Positions 26,891-35,309 of a DNA stretch of 64,000 bases are shown here, piece after piece. The stretch's first letter is position 1. Each line of letters opens with the position of its first letter. The stretch is from positions 2,065,501 to 2,129,500 of the forward strand of contig CP022705.1 of NCBI GenBank assembly GCA_003491285.1. Direction: 5' to 3'. A program made the position numbers and the translations under genes. The notes beneath the pieces are model-generated. The model saw only the letters and a list, made by a program, of their open reading frames with translations. It was not told the origin of the DNA and ran no database searches. This DNA comes from Methanobacterium sp. BRmetb2 (GTDB lineage: Archaea > Methanobacteriota > Methanobacteria > Methanobacteriales > Methanobacteriaceae).

Positions 26891-27565
26891 ATGAACAGCC
26901 ACCACAAATGGAAGCATTTCAACAGAAAAACACCTGTAAGTGTCCCTTTAGATAAATTATTCTATGAAAAGGTTTCTCATGATTTAAATATTTTAGATGC
27001 AGGATGTGGTTGGGGCCGAATTGCTCTGCAATTACAAAGGGAAGGGTACAATGTAACGGGTTTTGATATTAATCCTAAAAATATAGCATCTGCTAATGAA
27101 TTTGCCCAAAAGTTTAATTCTATTTACGAAAATAAGATAAATTTTACCGTGGCCAATGCTCTTAATTTACCTTATGAAGATGAATCTTTTGATGTTTATT
27201 TAATGCAGGCGTTTATGACTACAATTGTTGATGTAGATGATCGTTTATCAATTTTAATGGAAGCTCAACGCATTTTAAAGACGGGTGGCATTCTTTATAT
27301 AGCTGATTTTGGTCAGACCTGGGATCCTGTTTATAAAAAAAGATATCTTTCAGATTATAAAGTAACCGGTGAGATGTGTACTTTTATTGTAAGAGAAAAT
27401 GGTAATCCAGATGGTGTGGAAATTTACAGAGCCCACCATTACAGTGAAAAAGAACTTAAAAATTTATTAAGGCCCCTTTTTAGGATTGATTTGATTGAAA
27501 AAAGGGTTTTTACCAGTTATCATGGAAATAAGGTAAATGGTTTTATAGTTATTGCCAGTAAATAG
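26891..27565 (+). CDS. Class I SAM-dependent methyltransferase
   Basis: A 224-residue methyltransferase. Motif I is ILDAGCGWGRIALQL, then the acidic residue in VTGFDINPKN, and post-motif DESFDVYLMQAFM, RILKTGGILYIADFG. The C-terminal ELKNLLRPLFRIDLIEKRVF is typical of the Methyltransf_11/25 group. Target unknown. Either ATG 26891 or TTG 26870 could start it, as neither has a clear ribosome binding site. Another methyltransferase gene lies 108 bp downstream. Confidence 0.8.
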   Translation: MNSHHKWKHFNRKTPVSVPLDKLFYEKVSHDLNILDAGCGWGRIALQLQREGYNVTGFDINPKNIASANEFAQKFNSIYENKINFTVANALNLPYEDESFDVYLMQAFMTTIVDVDDRLSILMEAQRILKTGGILYIADFGQTWDPVYKKRYLSDYKVTGEMCTFIVRENGNPDGVEIYRAHHYSEKELKNLLRPLFRIDLIEKRVFTSYHGNKVNGFIVIASK

Positions 27566-27673
27566 TAAACAATTTATAAAAAATGTAATAGAATTTTTGT
27601 AAATGGAATTAAATCAATATTAAACGATTTATATCAGTATAATTATTAAACGATTTATTTAGAGGTAGTTTAA

Positions 27674-28222
27674 ATGTTAGAACTCAAAAATCTGATTATT
27701 CATACTCATCCTGAGGTTAAAGAAGATGAAAATGCCTCTTTATTACTTCTTGAGAACTTGGACGTCAAAAGAAGTGATGAAGTACTTTTAATAGGAATTG
27801 GAACAGGTTTGATCCCGGTTTACACTGCTAAAAGAGCGAGAAAAGTTGTTGCCACTGATGTTAACCAGCATGCCATTAAGTGTGCTGTTAAAAATACTGT
27901 TGTTAACAAGGCTTACAATGTGGAACTTAGGGAAGGATTACTTTTTGAACCAGTGGAGGCTGAAAAATTTGATCTTATCCTATTCAATGCCCATTATATT
28001 TTAGATTTAGAATATACTGATGATAGTTTCATAGGGAAATTTGCTGAAGAGGTTGGAGATTATTTGACTAAAAAGGGCCGCCTTTATGTTTTGGGATCAG
28101 ATGGTGATAAGGAAACAATAATTTCTAAATTTGATGTTGCAGGTTTTGATGCTGAGATCAATGCCACTAAAAAATGTTCTTCTGAGGAGATGGTGGTTAT
28201 AATTGGGAAACTGAAAAATTGA
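27674..28222 (+). CDS. PrmC/HemK-like methyltransferase without the NPPY motif
   Basis: A 182-residue Rossmann methyltransferase. Motif I is VLLIGIGTGLIPVYTA, followed by VVATDVNQHAIKCAVKN. Overall shape resembles archaeal HemK/PrmC-like enzymes, but the substrate-amide motif NPPY is replaced by NAHY (FNAHYILDLEY). It may have changed target or lost activity. SD GAGGTAG precedes the ATG. It is the last gene before the accessory island. Confidence 0.7.
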   Translation: MLELKNLIIHTHPEVKEDENASLLLLENLDVKRSDEVLLIGIGTGLIPVYTAKRARKVVATDVNQHAIKCAVKNTVVNKAYNVELREGLLFEPVEAEKFDLILFNAHYILDLEYTDDSFIGKFAEEVGDYLTKKGRLYVLGSDGDKETIISKFDVAGFDAEINATKKCSSEEMVVIIGKLKN

Positions 28223-28256
28223 TTTTAAGGAGGTAACTAAACTTAAAAAGCCATAA

Positions 28257-28430
28257 ACAAGTGAAAAAACACAATATACTCAACATTCTCTTCGTCAATA
28301 CGCAAAAGGAGAAAATCATGTTAACAATGCAGAAAACAGACATTCCCTCCTAAGGCCATTTTTAAACATCTTCAGAGGAATATCAAAGAAAAATTTGAAT
28401 ACATACATAAAATTCTTCCAATTTACCTAA
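28257..28430 (+). pseudogene. 3' remnant of an IS1595/ISXO2-type transposase
   Basis: An open frame without start codon, bounded by TAA at 28254, reads QYAKGENHVNNAENRHSLL then FRGISKKNLNTYIKFFQF and ends at TAA 28428-28430. This matches the conserved C-terminal end of ISXO2-like (IS1595 family) transposases, where HxNxxE, the SLL(K/R) helix and the VSKKHLxRYLxEFxFRYN-type tail recur. The catalytic core is absent and I saw no terminal inverted repeats. It marks past insertion at the left edge of the island. Confidence 0.65.
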
Positions 28431-28603
28431 TAACGGAGTAAAATGGCTATAAAAATCACTCCATATACTACTAAAAAATAAACACACAAAAGGACATGAG
28501 CGATAATTTAAATAAGGTAAATTCTTTTCATACTAATAAAATATAAATATATCTTACTTTATATTCTTAAAGTGGAATAGTGGATAGATTTGTCGTGATT
28601 TAT

Positions 28604-29635
28604 ATGAATTATAGACCTTATTTTAAGTATAATACAAATATTGTCAATAATCTTGCAGAAATTTCATCTGCTCGAGAAGTTATAATGCGCTCTCGTTTAG
28701 TTCCTGCTGATGATCTTATATTGAAAAATAGTGCTATTGAAAAGGCAGCTCATTCATCAACAGCCATTGAAGGTAATCCTCTCACTCCCCAACAAGTAAA
28801 TCAACTTTTCAAAGGCGAAAATGTCGTGGCTGCTGAAAAAGCTAAAAAAGAAGTTTTAAATTATTTGAATGTCTTAAAAAATATTGATAACTATCACAAA
28901 AATGGGAAAATAAGCCTAAAAAACATCTTGGAAATTCATAAAGATATATCAAATGAAGTATTAGATCGGCCCGAATGTGAAGGAAAATTTAGAGAGAATA
29001 GAGTAGTTGTTTCCAACAAAATAAGAGGCACTGAATATCATCCTCCACGTTATTCTGAAATTCCTGAACTGGTTCAAAGTTTCTTAAAATGGTTCAATAG
29101 TGATTTAGATTTTCATCCTGTGATAATTGCAGGTATAGCTCATTATGAATTCGTTAGGATTCATCCATTTGTTGATGGTAATGGTAGAACTGCCAGGGCA
29201 TTAGCTACTCTTATTCTTTACATAAAAAAATTTGATATCAAACGTTATTTTGCTTTAGACGAATATTATGATGTTGATAGGAATGCATATGAACTTGCTC
29301 TACAATCAGCTGATGTAACCGAAGATCTTACAGAATGGTTAGAATATTTTGTTAAGGGAGTTCTTGTTTCAATCTTAAAGGTTAAGGAGATCGTTGTAAG
29401 ATTATCTTCTGAAATGCAAAGAACGGAAGATGCAGGACAGGTAGCTCTTACAGAAAAACAAAGAGAAATTGTTATGTATTTGCAAGAAAATGGAACAATC
29501 GCAAATAAAGATATCCAAAAAATGTTCGACATAACATCACAAGCAGCACTTAAAATTATAAACAATATGTTAAAGGATGATGTAATTGAAAAAGAGGGCT
29601 CTGGACCTGGAACGCATTATATACTTAAAAACTAA
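28604..29635 (+). CDS. Fic family protein with C-terminal winged helix
   Basis: A 343-residue Fic (AMPylation-type) protein. The active-site loop is HPFVDGNGRTAR near residue 185, complete with catalytic His and phosphate-binding residues. An N-terminal inhibitory helix SSTAIEGN (residues ~51-58) fits the (S/T)xxxE(G/N) motif that blocks activity in cis. The C-terminus (TEKQREIVMYLQENGTIANK onward) is a winged-helix DNA-binding domain, so it may regulate its own gene. ATG 28604 has GTGAT upstream; GTG 28580 would add eight residues. Such Fic-wHTH proteins are common on mobile DNA. Confidence 0.88.
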   Translation: MNYRPYFKYNTNIVNNLAEISSAREVIMRSRLVPADDLILKNSAIEKAAHSSTAIEGNPLTPQQVNQLFKGENVVAAEKAKKEVLNYLNVLKNIDNYHKNGKISLKNILEIHKDISNEVLDRPECEGKFRENRVVVSNKIRGTEYHPPRYSEIPELVQSFLKWFNSDLDFHPVIIAGIAHYEFVRIHPFVDGNGRTARALATLILYIKKFDIKRYFALDEYYDVDRNAYELALQSADVTEDLTEWLEYFVKGVLVSILKVKEIVVRLSSEMQRTEDAGQVALTEKQREIVMYLQENGTIANKDIQKMFDITSQAALKIINNMLKDDVIEKEGSGPGTHYILKN

Positions 29636-29656
29636 CACCTAGAACCAAAACTGTTA

Positions 29657-29700
29657 CTTATCTACAACCAGATCGTCAACTTATCAACAACCAAATAATT
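29657..29700 (+). repeat. 44-bp iteron-like repeat, copy A
   Basis: Begins CTTATCTACAACCAGATCG and ends CCAAATAATT. It matches copy B (29846-29889) at 39 of 44 positions. Internally it holds three ATC-led units (ATCTACAACCAG, ATCGTCAACTT, ATCAACAACCA) spaced 12 and 11 bp, about one helical turn. Confidence 0.7.
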
Positions 29701-29845
29701 ACATTGTGAATAGCTTCTTTTTGGATTATACGTATTATATATTCTGTAATATAAATTATATATTCATATTATGTATTTTTCAAAATTTTACAGATTTTAA
29801 TCAAATTTAATTCTATTCAAAAGGTTTTAAAGAATTTTCGAATTG

Positions 29846-29889
29846 CTTATCAACAACCAGATCATCAACACATCAACAACCAAGTAATT
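29846..29889 (+). repeat. 44-bp iteron-like repeat, copy B
   Basis: Direct copy of the 29657 element, 189 bp downstream and about 90 bp before the recombinase pseudogene. It has the same three-unit phasing of ATC(A)ACAACCA-like blocks. The position suggests arm-type integrase/excisionase binding or an autoregulatory operator. The ~145 bp between the copies is very AT-rich and has no ORF. Confidence 0.7.
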
Positions 29890-29979
29890 TAAAAATAAAT
29901 CATGCCTCATCTAATCTCGTTATAGTTCTGTATATTCACAAAGATGTCATTAAATATATTACATAATGTGTTGTATATT

Positions 29980-31169
29980 ATGATAAATGAAGATGAAGAA
30001 CTTTTAGAAAAATGGTTTTTGATCCGTAACATAAGTTCAGGAACTCAAAAATCGTATCTAATCCCATTAAACGAATTTTTAAATGTTACTAAGAAAACAT
30101 CAGCAGAATTAATAACTGAATCTAAAAAAGAGAGTCTTTCAACGTTGAATTAATGGATCGAAAAGTAACCCTAAATCTACTCTGCTTTAAGAAAAAATTA
30201 AAGGAAGACGGAAAAGCCCCCAATACTATTAATTTATATTTTTTGCGATTAAATCCTTTTACAAGGAATTCCAATTATTTTACCAGAAATTATGCTGGAT
30301 ACAGGTGATATTGGGGTTGAAAAAAATATTGGCAGACGATTAGAACGATCTGATATCCTGAAAATGATTGGTCTTGCCTTCCCCCGAGAACGAGCTCTTA
30401 TTTATCTAATGGTCTTGAGTGGTATGGGCCAACAAGAAGCCAAAGATCTAACTATTAATAAGTTACTTGATTATACAAGTTCTGCTATTGATGTGAATTT
30501 GAGAGATGTTTATGATTTGTTCTCCCATGAAGAACAGGTTTTAAAAGAGGTTTTAACTCTGAATATCACTAGAAAAAAAGTTAGATATAGACATCTGACA
30601 TTTTTACCTCCTGAAGCAACTAGAGAAATAATCAATTACTTAAAAAAAGCGATGCTATGGGTGTAATAAAAAGATTAGGGTTCAAACCAAATATGATAGG
30701 ATATTTGTAAATAACTAGGGTGAAAAGTTGAGTAGGGATAGTATTGTTACTAATTTTCGTAGACTAGGTCAAGAAGCTGGTTTCGAGAAGGAAAACGTTT
30801 GTTATATTTTTTGGAGAAGTCATGCTCTACGGAAGTATTTTATCAGCACCATTATAAACAAAAAAAGCTGAGAAAGCCATTGCTGATTACATGACTGGCC
30901 ATAAAATTTCTTCCCAGGAGCGAACTTACTGGCTAGCCAACCCTGAAGATCTTAAAGAACACTACCTTAAAGCCCTACCATATCTGAGTATTGATGGAAA
31001 AAAGTAAGGGGATGTTGAAAGCCTGGAATTCAAGGCAATCATGGAGGATTCTAATAAGAAAGATGAAAAAATAGATGAATTTGAAAAAAGAGTGGAATTA
31101 ATGGAAAAAAGAGATAGAAAAAAGGAACGGTTATTTGATAATGAAGAATTCACTAAAAAACATCTTTGA
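29980..31169 (+). pseudogene. Tyrosine recombinase/integrase pseudogene
   Basis: A full-length archaeal integrase broken by several frameshifts and a stop. Fragments in order: MINEDEELLEKWFLIRNIS (29980-30153), an SAM-like N-domain piece GKAPNTINLY (~30154-30260), the start of the catalytic domain IGRRLERSDILKMI with SGMGQQEAKDLT (30292-30666), SHALRKYFIST with the HxxR residues (~30820), TGHK and ERTYW with the catalytic Tyr (~30900-30930), then an in-frame TAA at about 31006 and a coiled-coil tail to TGA 31167-31169. One frameshift sits in an A7 run near 30860. It is the remnant of the element that built the island. Confidence 0.8.
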
Positions 31170-31278
31170 TCATTATAAATGATTAATGGTAAACAAAAAA
31201 ATAAGGGTATACTCCACTCTTCGTTAGTAATCTTTTTCCATTTAATTTTATTCCTATTGAAATTATGAATTACATTTT

Positions 31279-32244
31279 CTATCCTTCTCTATAAATTGCA
31301 ATGGGTGTGAATGTTACATATGGAAATTTAGGTGAAAAAAATTGATCCACACCTCTTAAAGCATTAAAAACTTCATCCATAGGTATTTCCATCTGTAAAT
31401 TACTCTTAATTTCTTCATCAATATTTAAAAAAACATTATTAGGCTTAGAATCAGTTTTTTCATAATTTTTTGGTAGTATATATGATATTCGCCCAAATAT
31501 ATACCAGTTAGAAGCAGGTGCAGTTCCATATTTTAAAACTATACTTTTGATAGGATCTCGTAAATAATCTTCTTTTATATCTCCGACAAATCTAAAATAA
31601 GGTTCTTCTGGAAAAGGAGTAACTTTTACAACTAATTTATTTCTAAAAAACTGTTTGATCACTGTTAAAATACTATTAAGCATTTTTGGATCTAATTTCA
31701 TAGTTTCTTTGATCTTTTTTTCTTTTTCTCTTTCCCATTTCTTCCTTTCTTTTTTTGTCAAATTATCTGGTGGTTGTACATTACCCGCACTAAGGTAACT
31801 CATTGCATTTCCAATTTCATTAAATTTTTCAGCAATTTCTTGAAAATTAGCATAATCATCTAATATTATCTGAGCACTAATCAAAACAAATGAAGTTTCA
31901 TGGATAGATTTAATCAATTTTCCATCTTTCCAATTTTGCAATATATTTTTTTGGTTTTCATCTATAAAAACAACTTTATTAGCTTTTTCTAATTTATTTT
32001 TAACACGATCGTAAATATAATCATGTAATATCTTTGTTTCAGTCTCTACATCTTTTTTTAGGTATCCAGTAGTACCTTTTCCACCTATACCAAAAATAGC
32101 TGCTTTTAATTCACCAGAAATTTCTTTTTGATCACCTTTTTCTTCAATTAAATCTTTAATTAAGCCCTTTTCTAATTGTGAGATAATAGAACCTAATGTG
32201 TCAGTATCTAAATAAATAAAATCTCGGATTATAACTTCATCCAT
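31279..32244 (-). CDS. DUF6414-like protein
   Basis: A 321-residue protein starting MDEVIIRDFIYLDTDTLGSI, which resembles the DUF6414 family (IRDFxYLDTDxLxS, then QLEKGL). It has a glycine-rich AAIFGIGGKGTTGY segment (residues ~50-65) and a basic stretch KKERKKWEREKEKKIKE near residue 175, with no obvious catalytic site. I chose ATG 32244 because GGAGG lies 5 nt upstream; the longer frame from 32268 lacks one. It is the last gene of a three-gene minus-strand operon. Family assignment is from memory of its N-terminal pattern and should be treated as probable. Confidence 0.6.
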   Translation of the reverse strand: MDEVIIRDFIYLDTDTLGSIISQLEKGLIKDLIEEKGDQKEISGELKAAIFGIGGKGTTGYLKKDVETETKILHDYIYDRVKNKLEKANKVVFIDENQKNILQNWKDGKLIKSIHETSFVLISAQIILDDYANFQEIAEKFNEIGNAMSYLSAGNVQPPDNLTKKERKKWEREKEKKIKETMKLDPKMLNSILTVIKQFFRNKLVVKVTPFPEEPYFRFVGDIKEDYLRDPIKSIVLKYGTAPASNWYIFGRISYILPKNYEKTDSKPNNVFLNIDEEIKSNLQMEIPMDEVFNALRGVDQFFSPKFPYVTFTPIAIYREG

Positions 32245-32313
32245 AAAATCCTCCATATTTTTTTTCATTAATTAAAAGAACGATAAATTAATTGATAAAA
32301 AATAATTCATTAA

Positions 32314-32649
32314 TCAACTTTCATCCTTTTTACATTCTTCATGCAATTTTTTTACAATATCCGAGGGCCAACTGAATCTTTTATTTTTTAATCTAATTGA
32401 TTTACCTTCAGAAATTGGTTTAACTAATTTTTTTAGCTTTTTAATATCTCTTTCACGCCATTTTCCATTTTCATTAGCCCATTCAACGATCAAATCAGGA
32501 TCAATTTTTTGGTCATTATCATACAACTTTTTAAAAATATATTTAGCCCTATCAACCTCTCCATTATTAAACATCTTTACATAATTAGATCCAATTGAAA
32601 GATGATTTGTAAGTTCTTCTAAAGCTTTTCTAACAACACACTTTAACAT
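32314..32649 (-). CDS. Unknown basic helical protein in the DUF6414/DUF2188 operon
   Basis: A 111-residue basic, largely helical protein. Residues ~30-55 (DRAKYIFKKLYDNDQKIDPD) and the Lys-rich KKLKKLVKPISEGKSIRLK suggest nucleic-acid or protein binding. No family recognised. SD GGGGAG sits just before the ATG. It lies 35 bp after the DUF2188-like gene and 69 bp before the DUF6414-like gene. Confidence 0.6.
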   Translation of the reverse strand: MLKCVVRKALEELTNHLSIGSNYVKMFNNGEVDRAKYIFKKLYDNDQKIDPDLIVEWANENGKWRERDIKKLKKLVKPISEGKSIRLKNKRFSWPSDIVKKLHEECKKDES

Positions 32650-32684
32650 GGAAAACTCCCCTATTGCAAACAGTTTAATGTTAA

Positions 32685-32918
32685 CTACCCTTTTGGAGGA
32701 TATGGATCTTTGCCTGGTGAAATAGTCTTTTTATCTCTAATTTTGCCATTTAGACCTTTTATGGATAATTCTCCTCCTCCTTGATTACCTAACATCTCAG
32801 AAGCTGCATCAATGGCCTCTTGTTGTGTATCATGAACGCTTGACGCTTTTTCTGATTCATTCTTTTTATTTACCCATTTGTCATCTTTCTTATAAACCAT
32901 CCTGTCATTACTGCTCAT
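32685..32918 (-). CDS. DUF2188-like small protein
   Basis: A 77-residue protein of DUF2188 type: a W-V strand (DDKWVNKKNESEKASSVHDT), an alanine-rich helix (QQEAIDAASEMLGNQGGGEL) and a hairpin GLNGKIRDKKTI, ending in the family's typical DPYPPKG. DUF2188 proteins are frequent on mobile and plasmid DNA, function unknown. SD GGGGAG precedes the ATG. It is the first gene of its operon and diverges from the 471-aa gene at 33062. Confidence 0.75.
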   Translation of the reverse strand: MSSNDRMVYKKDDKWVNKKNESEKASSVHDTQQEAIDAASEMLGNQGGGELSIKGLNGKIRDKKTISPGKDPYPPKG

Positions 32919-33061
32919 CTAATTCTCCCCATTGAAAATATTTACAATATTCATTTTGAGTGCATTATTAATAATTTTTACTATTTCCAAAAATAATATT
33001 AAATAAAATACTTAAATGAATGACATAGTGATATTAGTGTATTAATAAAGTTGGGGATTAA

Positions 33062-34477
33062 ATGCAACAGGCATTCGTAATTATGCAAATTGGGAATTCA
33101 GAATTAGACAATTTTTACGATGAGATTCTAGTTCCTACATTGAAAACATGTGATTTGGATGTAAAACGTGTTGACAAGCATAATGAGGGTAATCTGCTAA
33201 AAAGTGAAATTGTTAATTTTATTAAGTCTTCGGATATTATTCTAGCAGATCTGACAAATGAAAGACCTAATTGTTATTTAGAAGTAGGATACACAATGGG
33301 CTTAAATAAATTTCAAAATTTAATATTAATTTCTAGAGAAGATCATCTTCCTAAAAGTCCTAATTTTAAAAAGGAGGGCCCCAAAATTCATTTTGATTTA
33401 ATCGGTTATGACATTATTTTTTGGGATCCGAATGATCTCAATGAATTTAAAATTAAATTAGAAACAAAAATTAAAAACCGTTTAAATTTAATAAATCAAA
33501 AAAATGGTGATGAATATTTTTCTAAAACAAATATTATTGACATATCTAAAGAATATATTAAAAAAAATGATGATGTAAATTTATATGAGCTACTAAAAAA
33601 TCAGATAAAAATTGTAGAAAATCACTGGTTTGATTTGTATAACCAAGTAGACACTGAATTTATTCAAACTAAAAATATAAACGCCATTATTGATGGTTTA
33701 AAAGAATTAGAAACATATACAGATAAAATAATCTCAATTGGATTAACTTTAATCGAATATTCATCTGATTACACTGATGAATTTATTAAAATTCTTCAAA
33801 ATATCTATAATTTGCCAGACATATTATTTGAAGGTAAAGGAGATTATAGTTGGAGACCCCTTGTAAGATATTTACCTCATGCAGCCTTATTCAACATATA
33901 TTGTTGCTTAGGAGCTTGTGCAATCAAAAACGAAAGATTTGAAATTTTAGGCAAACTCATAAAAATTGAAATGATTAATGAAGATAGTTCAAATCTCATA
34001 TCACAACCCATATGGTTAGAGGAAAGTGTATTTTACCCATCAATGTTTGCAGATTCAGATTATTTAGTAGGAGCATTCAAATTTTTATATGAATCTTATG
34101 AATACAAAGAATTTTTAAGTGAATTCTTCAGATCTAAAGAAGAATTTTTAAAATACATATGCCAATTTAGCTTAATTTTAACTTTATACTGTTTCAAACT
34201 GCAATTAGAAAATTCAGAATCAGAATATTGGATGAACCCTGTTTTTTCAGACTTTTCAGGACATAATCTAAATAAAGTGATGCCATTACTATTAAAGATT
34301 AAAAATAATAATTCTTTTGCATCAGAGTTCTCTGAAAAAGTTTTCGGCGAAACAAAGGATACTTTTATTGAAAAATATCCAGTTAGATGTCTATTAATTA
34401 ATAATATTATTGAAACTTCAAGAAAATCATCACTTAGACTTTACAAATTAAATTGTAAATTCTTTTCAAGTCAATAA
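33062..34477 (+). CDS. Nucleoside-deoxyribosyltransferase/TIR-like domain protein with helical C-terminus
   Basis: A 471-residue two-part protein. Residues 1-150 show the nucleoside 2-deoxyribosyltransferase/TIR-like superfamily pattern: AFVIMQIGN, YDEILVPTLK, IKSSDIILADLTNERPN, then the likely catalytic Glu74 in CYLEVGYTMGL and ILISRED. Residues ~170-471 are alpha-helical, aromatic-rich and of no known family, plausibly a sensor or partner-binding part. Similar N-domains act as NAD- or nucleotide-cleaving effectors in anti-phage systems. SD GGGGATTA before the ATG. It is divergent from the DUF2188 operon across 143 bp. Confidence 0.65.
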   Translation: MQQAFVIMQIGNSELDNFYDEILVPTLKTCDLDVKRVDKHNEGNLLKSEIVNFIKSSDIILADLTNERPNCYLEVGYTMGLNKFQNLILISREDHLPKSPNFKKEGPKIHFDLIGYDIIFWDPNDLNEFKIKLETKIKNRLNLINQKNGDEYFSKTNIIDISKEYIKKNDDVNLYELLKNQIKIVENHWFDLYNQVDTEFIQTKNINAIIDGLKELETYTDKIISIGLTLIEYSSDYTDEFIKILQNIYNLPDILFEGKGDYSWRPLVRYLPHAALFNIYCCLGACAIKNERFEILGKLIKIEMINEDSSNLISQPIWLEESVFYPSMFADSDYLVGAFKFLYESYEYKEFLSEFFRSKEEFLKYICQFSLILTLYCFKLQLENSESEYWMNPVFSDFSGHNLNKVMPLLLKIKNNNSFASEFSEKVFGETKDTFIEKYPVRCLLINNIIETSRKSSLRLYKLNCKFFSSQ

Positions 34478-34642
34478 TCAAAATAAAATAACCTCTAAAC
34501 CTTTACCTTTCAACTTTTTTTAACTCCTTTTTCATCTTCGAAACGATATCACACAGGTAGTATTAGCATTTGCAGTTTCCAGAACTCACTAAGTGATACG
34601 TTACAAAGGAACTTTTACTGAAAGATGTTCTATACATAATAA

Positions 34643-34933
34643 TTAACAAAAATTATAAACCGTATTTTCAGGATTTCCAGCATATCTCTTTATAATTCCT
34701 GCCTCTTTCAATAGATCAGCTCTTTCTTCAACAAATTTAGCGTCTGTCATAACATAATCCTCTTCTAAGAATATTTTAATTTCAGTCAGGGTAACTTGGG
34801 ACTTGTCTTTAAAGTGTTTTTTGAAGGTTCTGGCGAATTCCTGAAGAGACTGGGATTTATTGTACTTATTATAAATGTTATCCTTAAACTTGTAAATCTG
34901 GTTATATTGGTTCTTTTTACCAATATTTCTCAT
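34643..34933 (-). CDS. Small protein of unknown function
   Basis: A 96-residue basic, helical protein. The second half (VTLTEIKIFLEEDYVMTDAK, then ADLLKEAGIIKRY) reads like a winged-helix or MCM-type C-terminal helix-turn-helix. Unknown family. It follows the 35161 ORF by 15 bp on the same strand and may be translated with it, or the two may be halves of one split gene. Confidence 0.45.
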   Translation of the reverse strand: MRNIGKKNQYNQIYKFKDNIYNKYNKSQSLQEFARTFKKHFKDKSQVTLTEIKIFLEEDYVMTDAKFVEERADLLKEAGIIKRYAGNPENTVYNFC

Positions 34934-34948
34934 GGGTACTTTAATCAG

Positions 34949-35161
34949 TTATGCATTATTGACTAAAAGTTCCAGGTTTGATTTGATGGTCCTGTAGTCT
35001 GATTGCCCGAAAAGTTTAGTGGTGGCCATGGTATAATCTCCATGGGTTATCTGTTTTAGGTGATTCCTTTTCAGATATTCCATGGCAAAATATGCTAGTT
35101 CTTTTTTGGTTTTACAGCTTTCTGGATGTGTTTTTATTTTTAGATCTTCCTTATGTGACAT
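34949..35161 (-). CDS. Small protein of unknown function
   Basis: A 70-residue basic protein starting MSHKEDLKIKTHPESCKTKK. I prefer ATG 35161 to upstream starts because residues before it look non-coding. The region SKTKKELAYFAMEYLKRN-like pattern and DYRTIKSNLELLV suggest a helix-turn-helix. Unknown family, typical of integrated-element cargo. Confidence 0.45.
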   Translation of the reverse strand: MSHKEDLKIKTHPESCKTKKELAYFAMEYLKRNHLKQITHGDYTMATTKLFGQSDYRTIKSNLELLVNNA

Positions 35162-35174
35162 GTTGTTATATTGG

Positions 35175-35258
35175 TCATGTGTGTGCAACCCCCAGGTATC
35201 GGTCCAAGAGCTGTTCCAACAGGGGATCATCATGAAAATCAACATCAAATTTTATCAT
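35175..35258 (-). CDS. Possible 27-aa peptide
   Basis: ATG 35258 to TGA 35175 encodes MIKFDVDFHDDPLLEQLLDR and a short tail. It lies 13 nt before the ATG at 35161. Its acidic amphipathic composition is protein-like, but the ribosome binding site is poor. It may be a small operon leader or a fragment. Confidence 0.3.
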   Translation of the reverse strand: MIKFDVDFHDDPLLEQLLDRYLGVAHT

Positions 35259-35277
35259 TAAATGTAATTTCAGGAGC

Positions 35278-35308
35278 CTGTTCTCTCTTCACCGAGAGAA
35301 GTGAACAG
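35278..35308. other. Strong hairpin upstream of the small minus-strand ORFs
   Basis: CTGTTC-TCTCT, a 6-nt loop, AGAGA, a 3-nt bulge, then GAACAG: an 11-bp interrupted inverted repeat, GC-richer than its surroundings. It lies in the leader of the 35258/35161 ORFs, so it could be a leader structure or a protein-binding dyad. Confidence 0.5.
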
Positions 35309-35309
35309 C

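Noticed and set aside
28308..28353. Short ATG ORF with an AAAAGGAG site inside the transposase remnant
   Set aside because: The frame next to it carries the recognisable transposase tail, so this start is coincidental.
30670..30690. GGGTTCAAACC string resembling a tRNA T-loop
   Set aside because: It lies in the integrase pseudogene and no acceptor, D or anticodon stems surround it.
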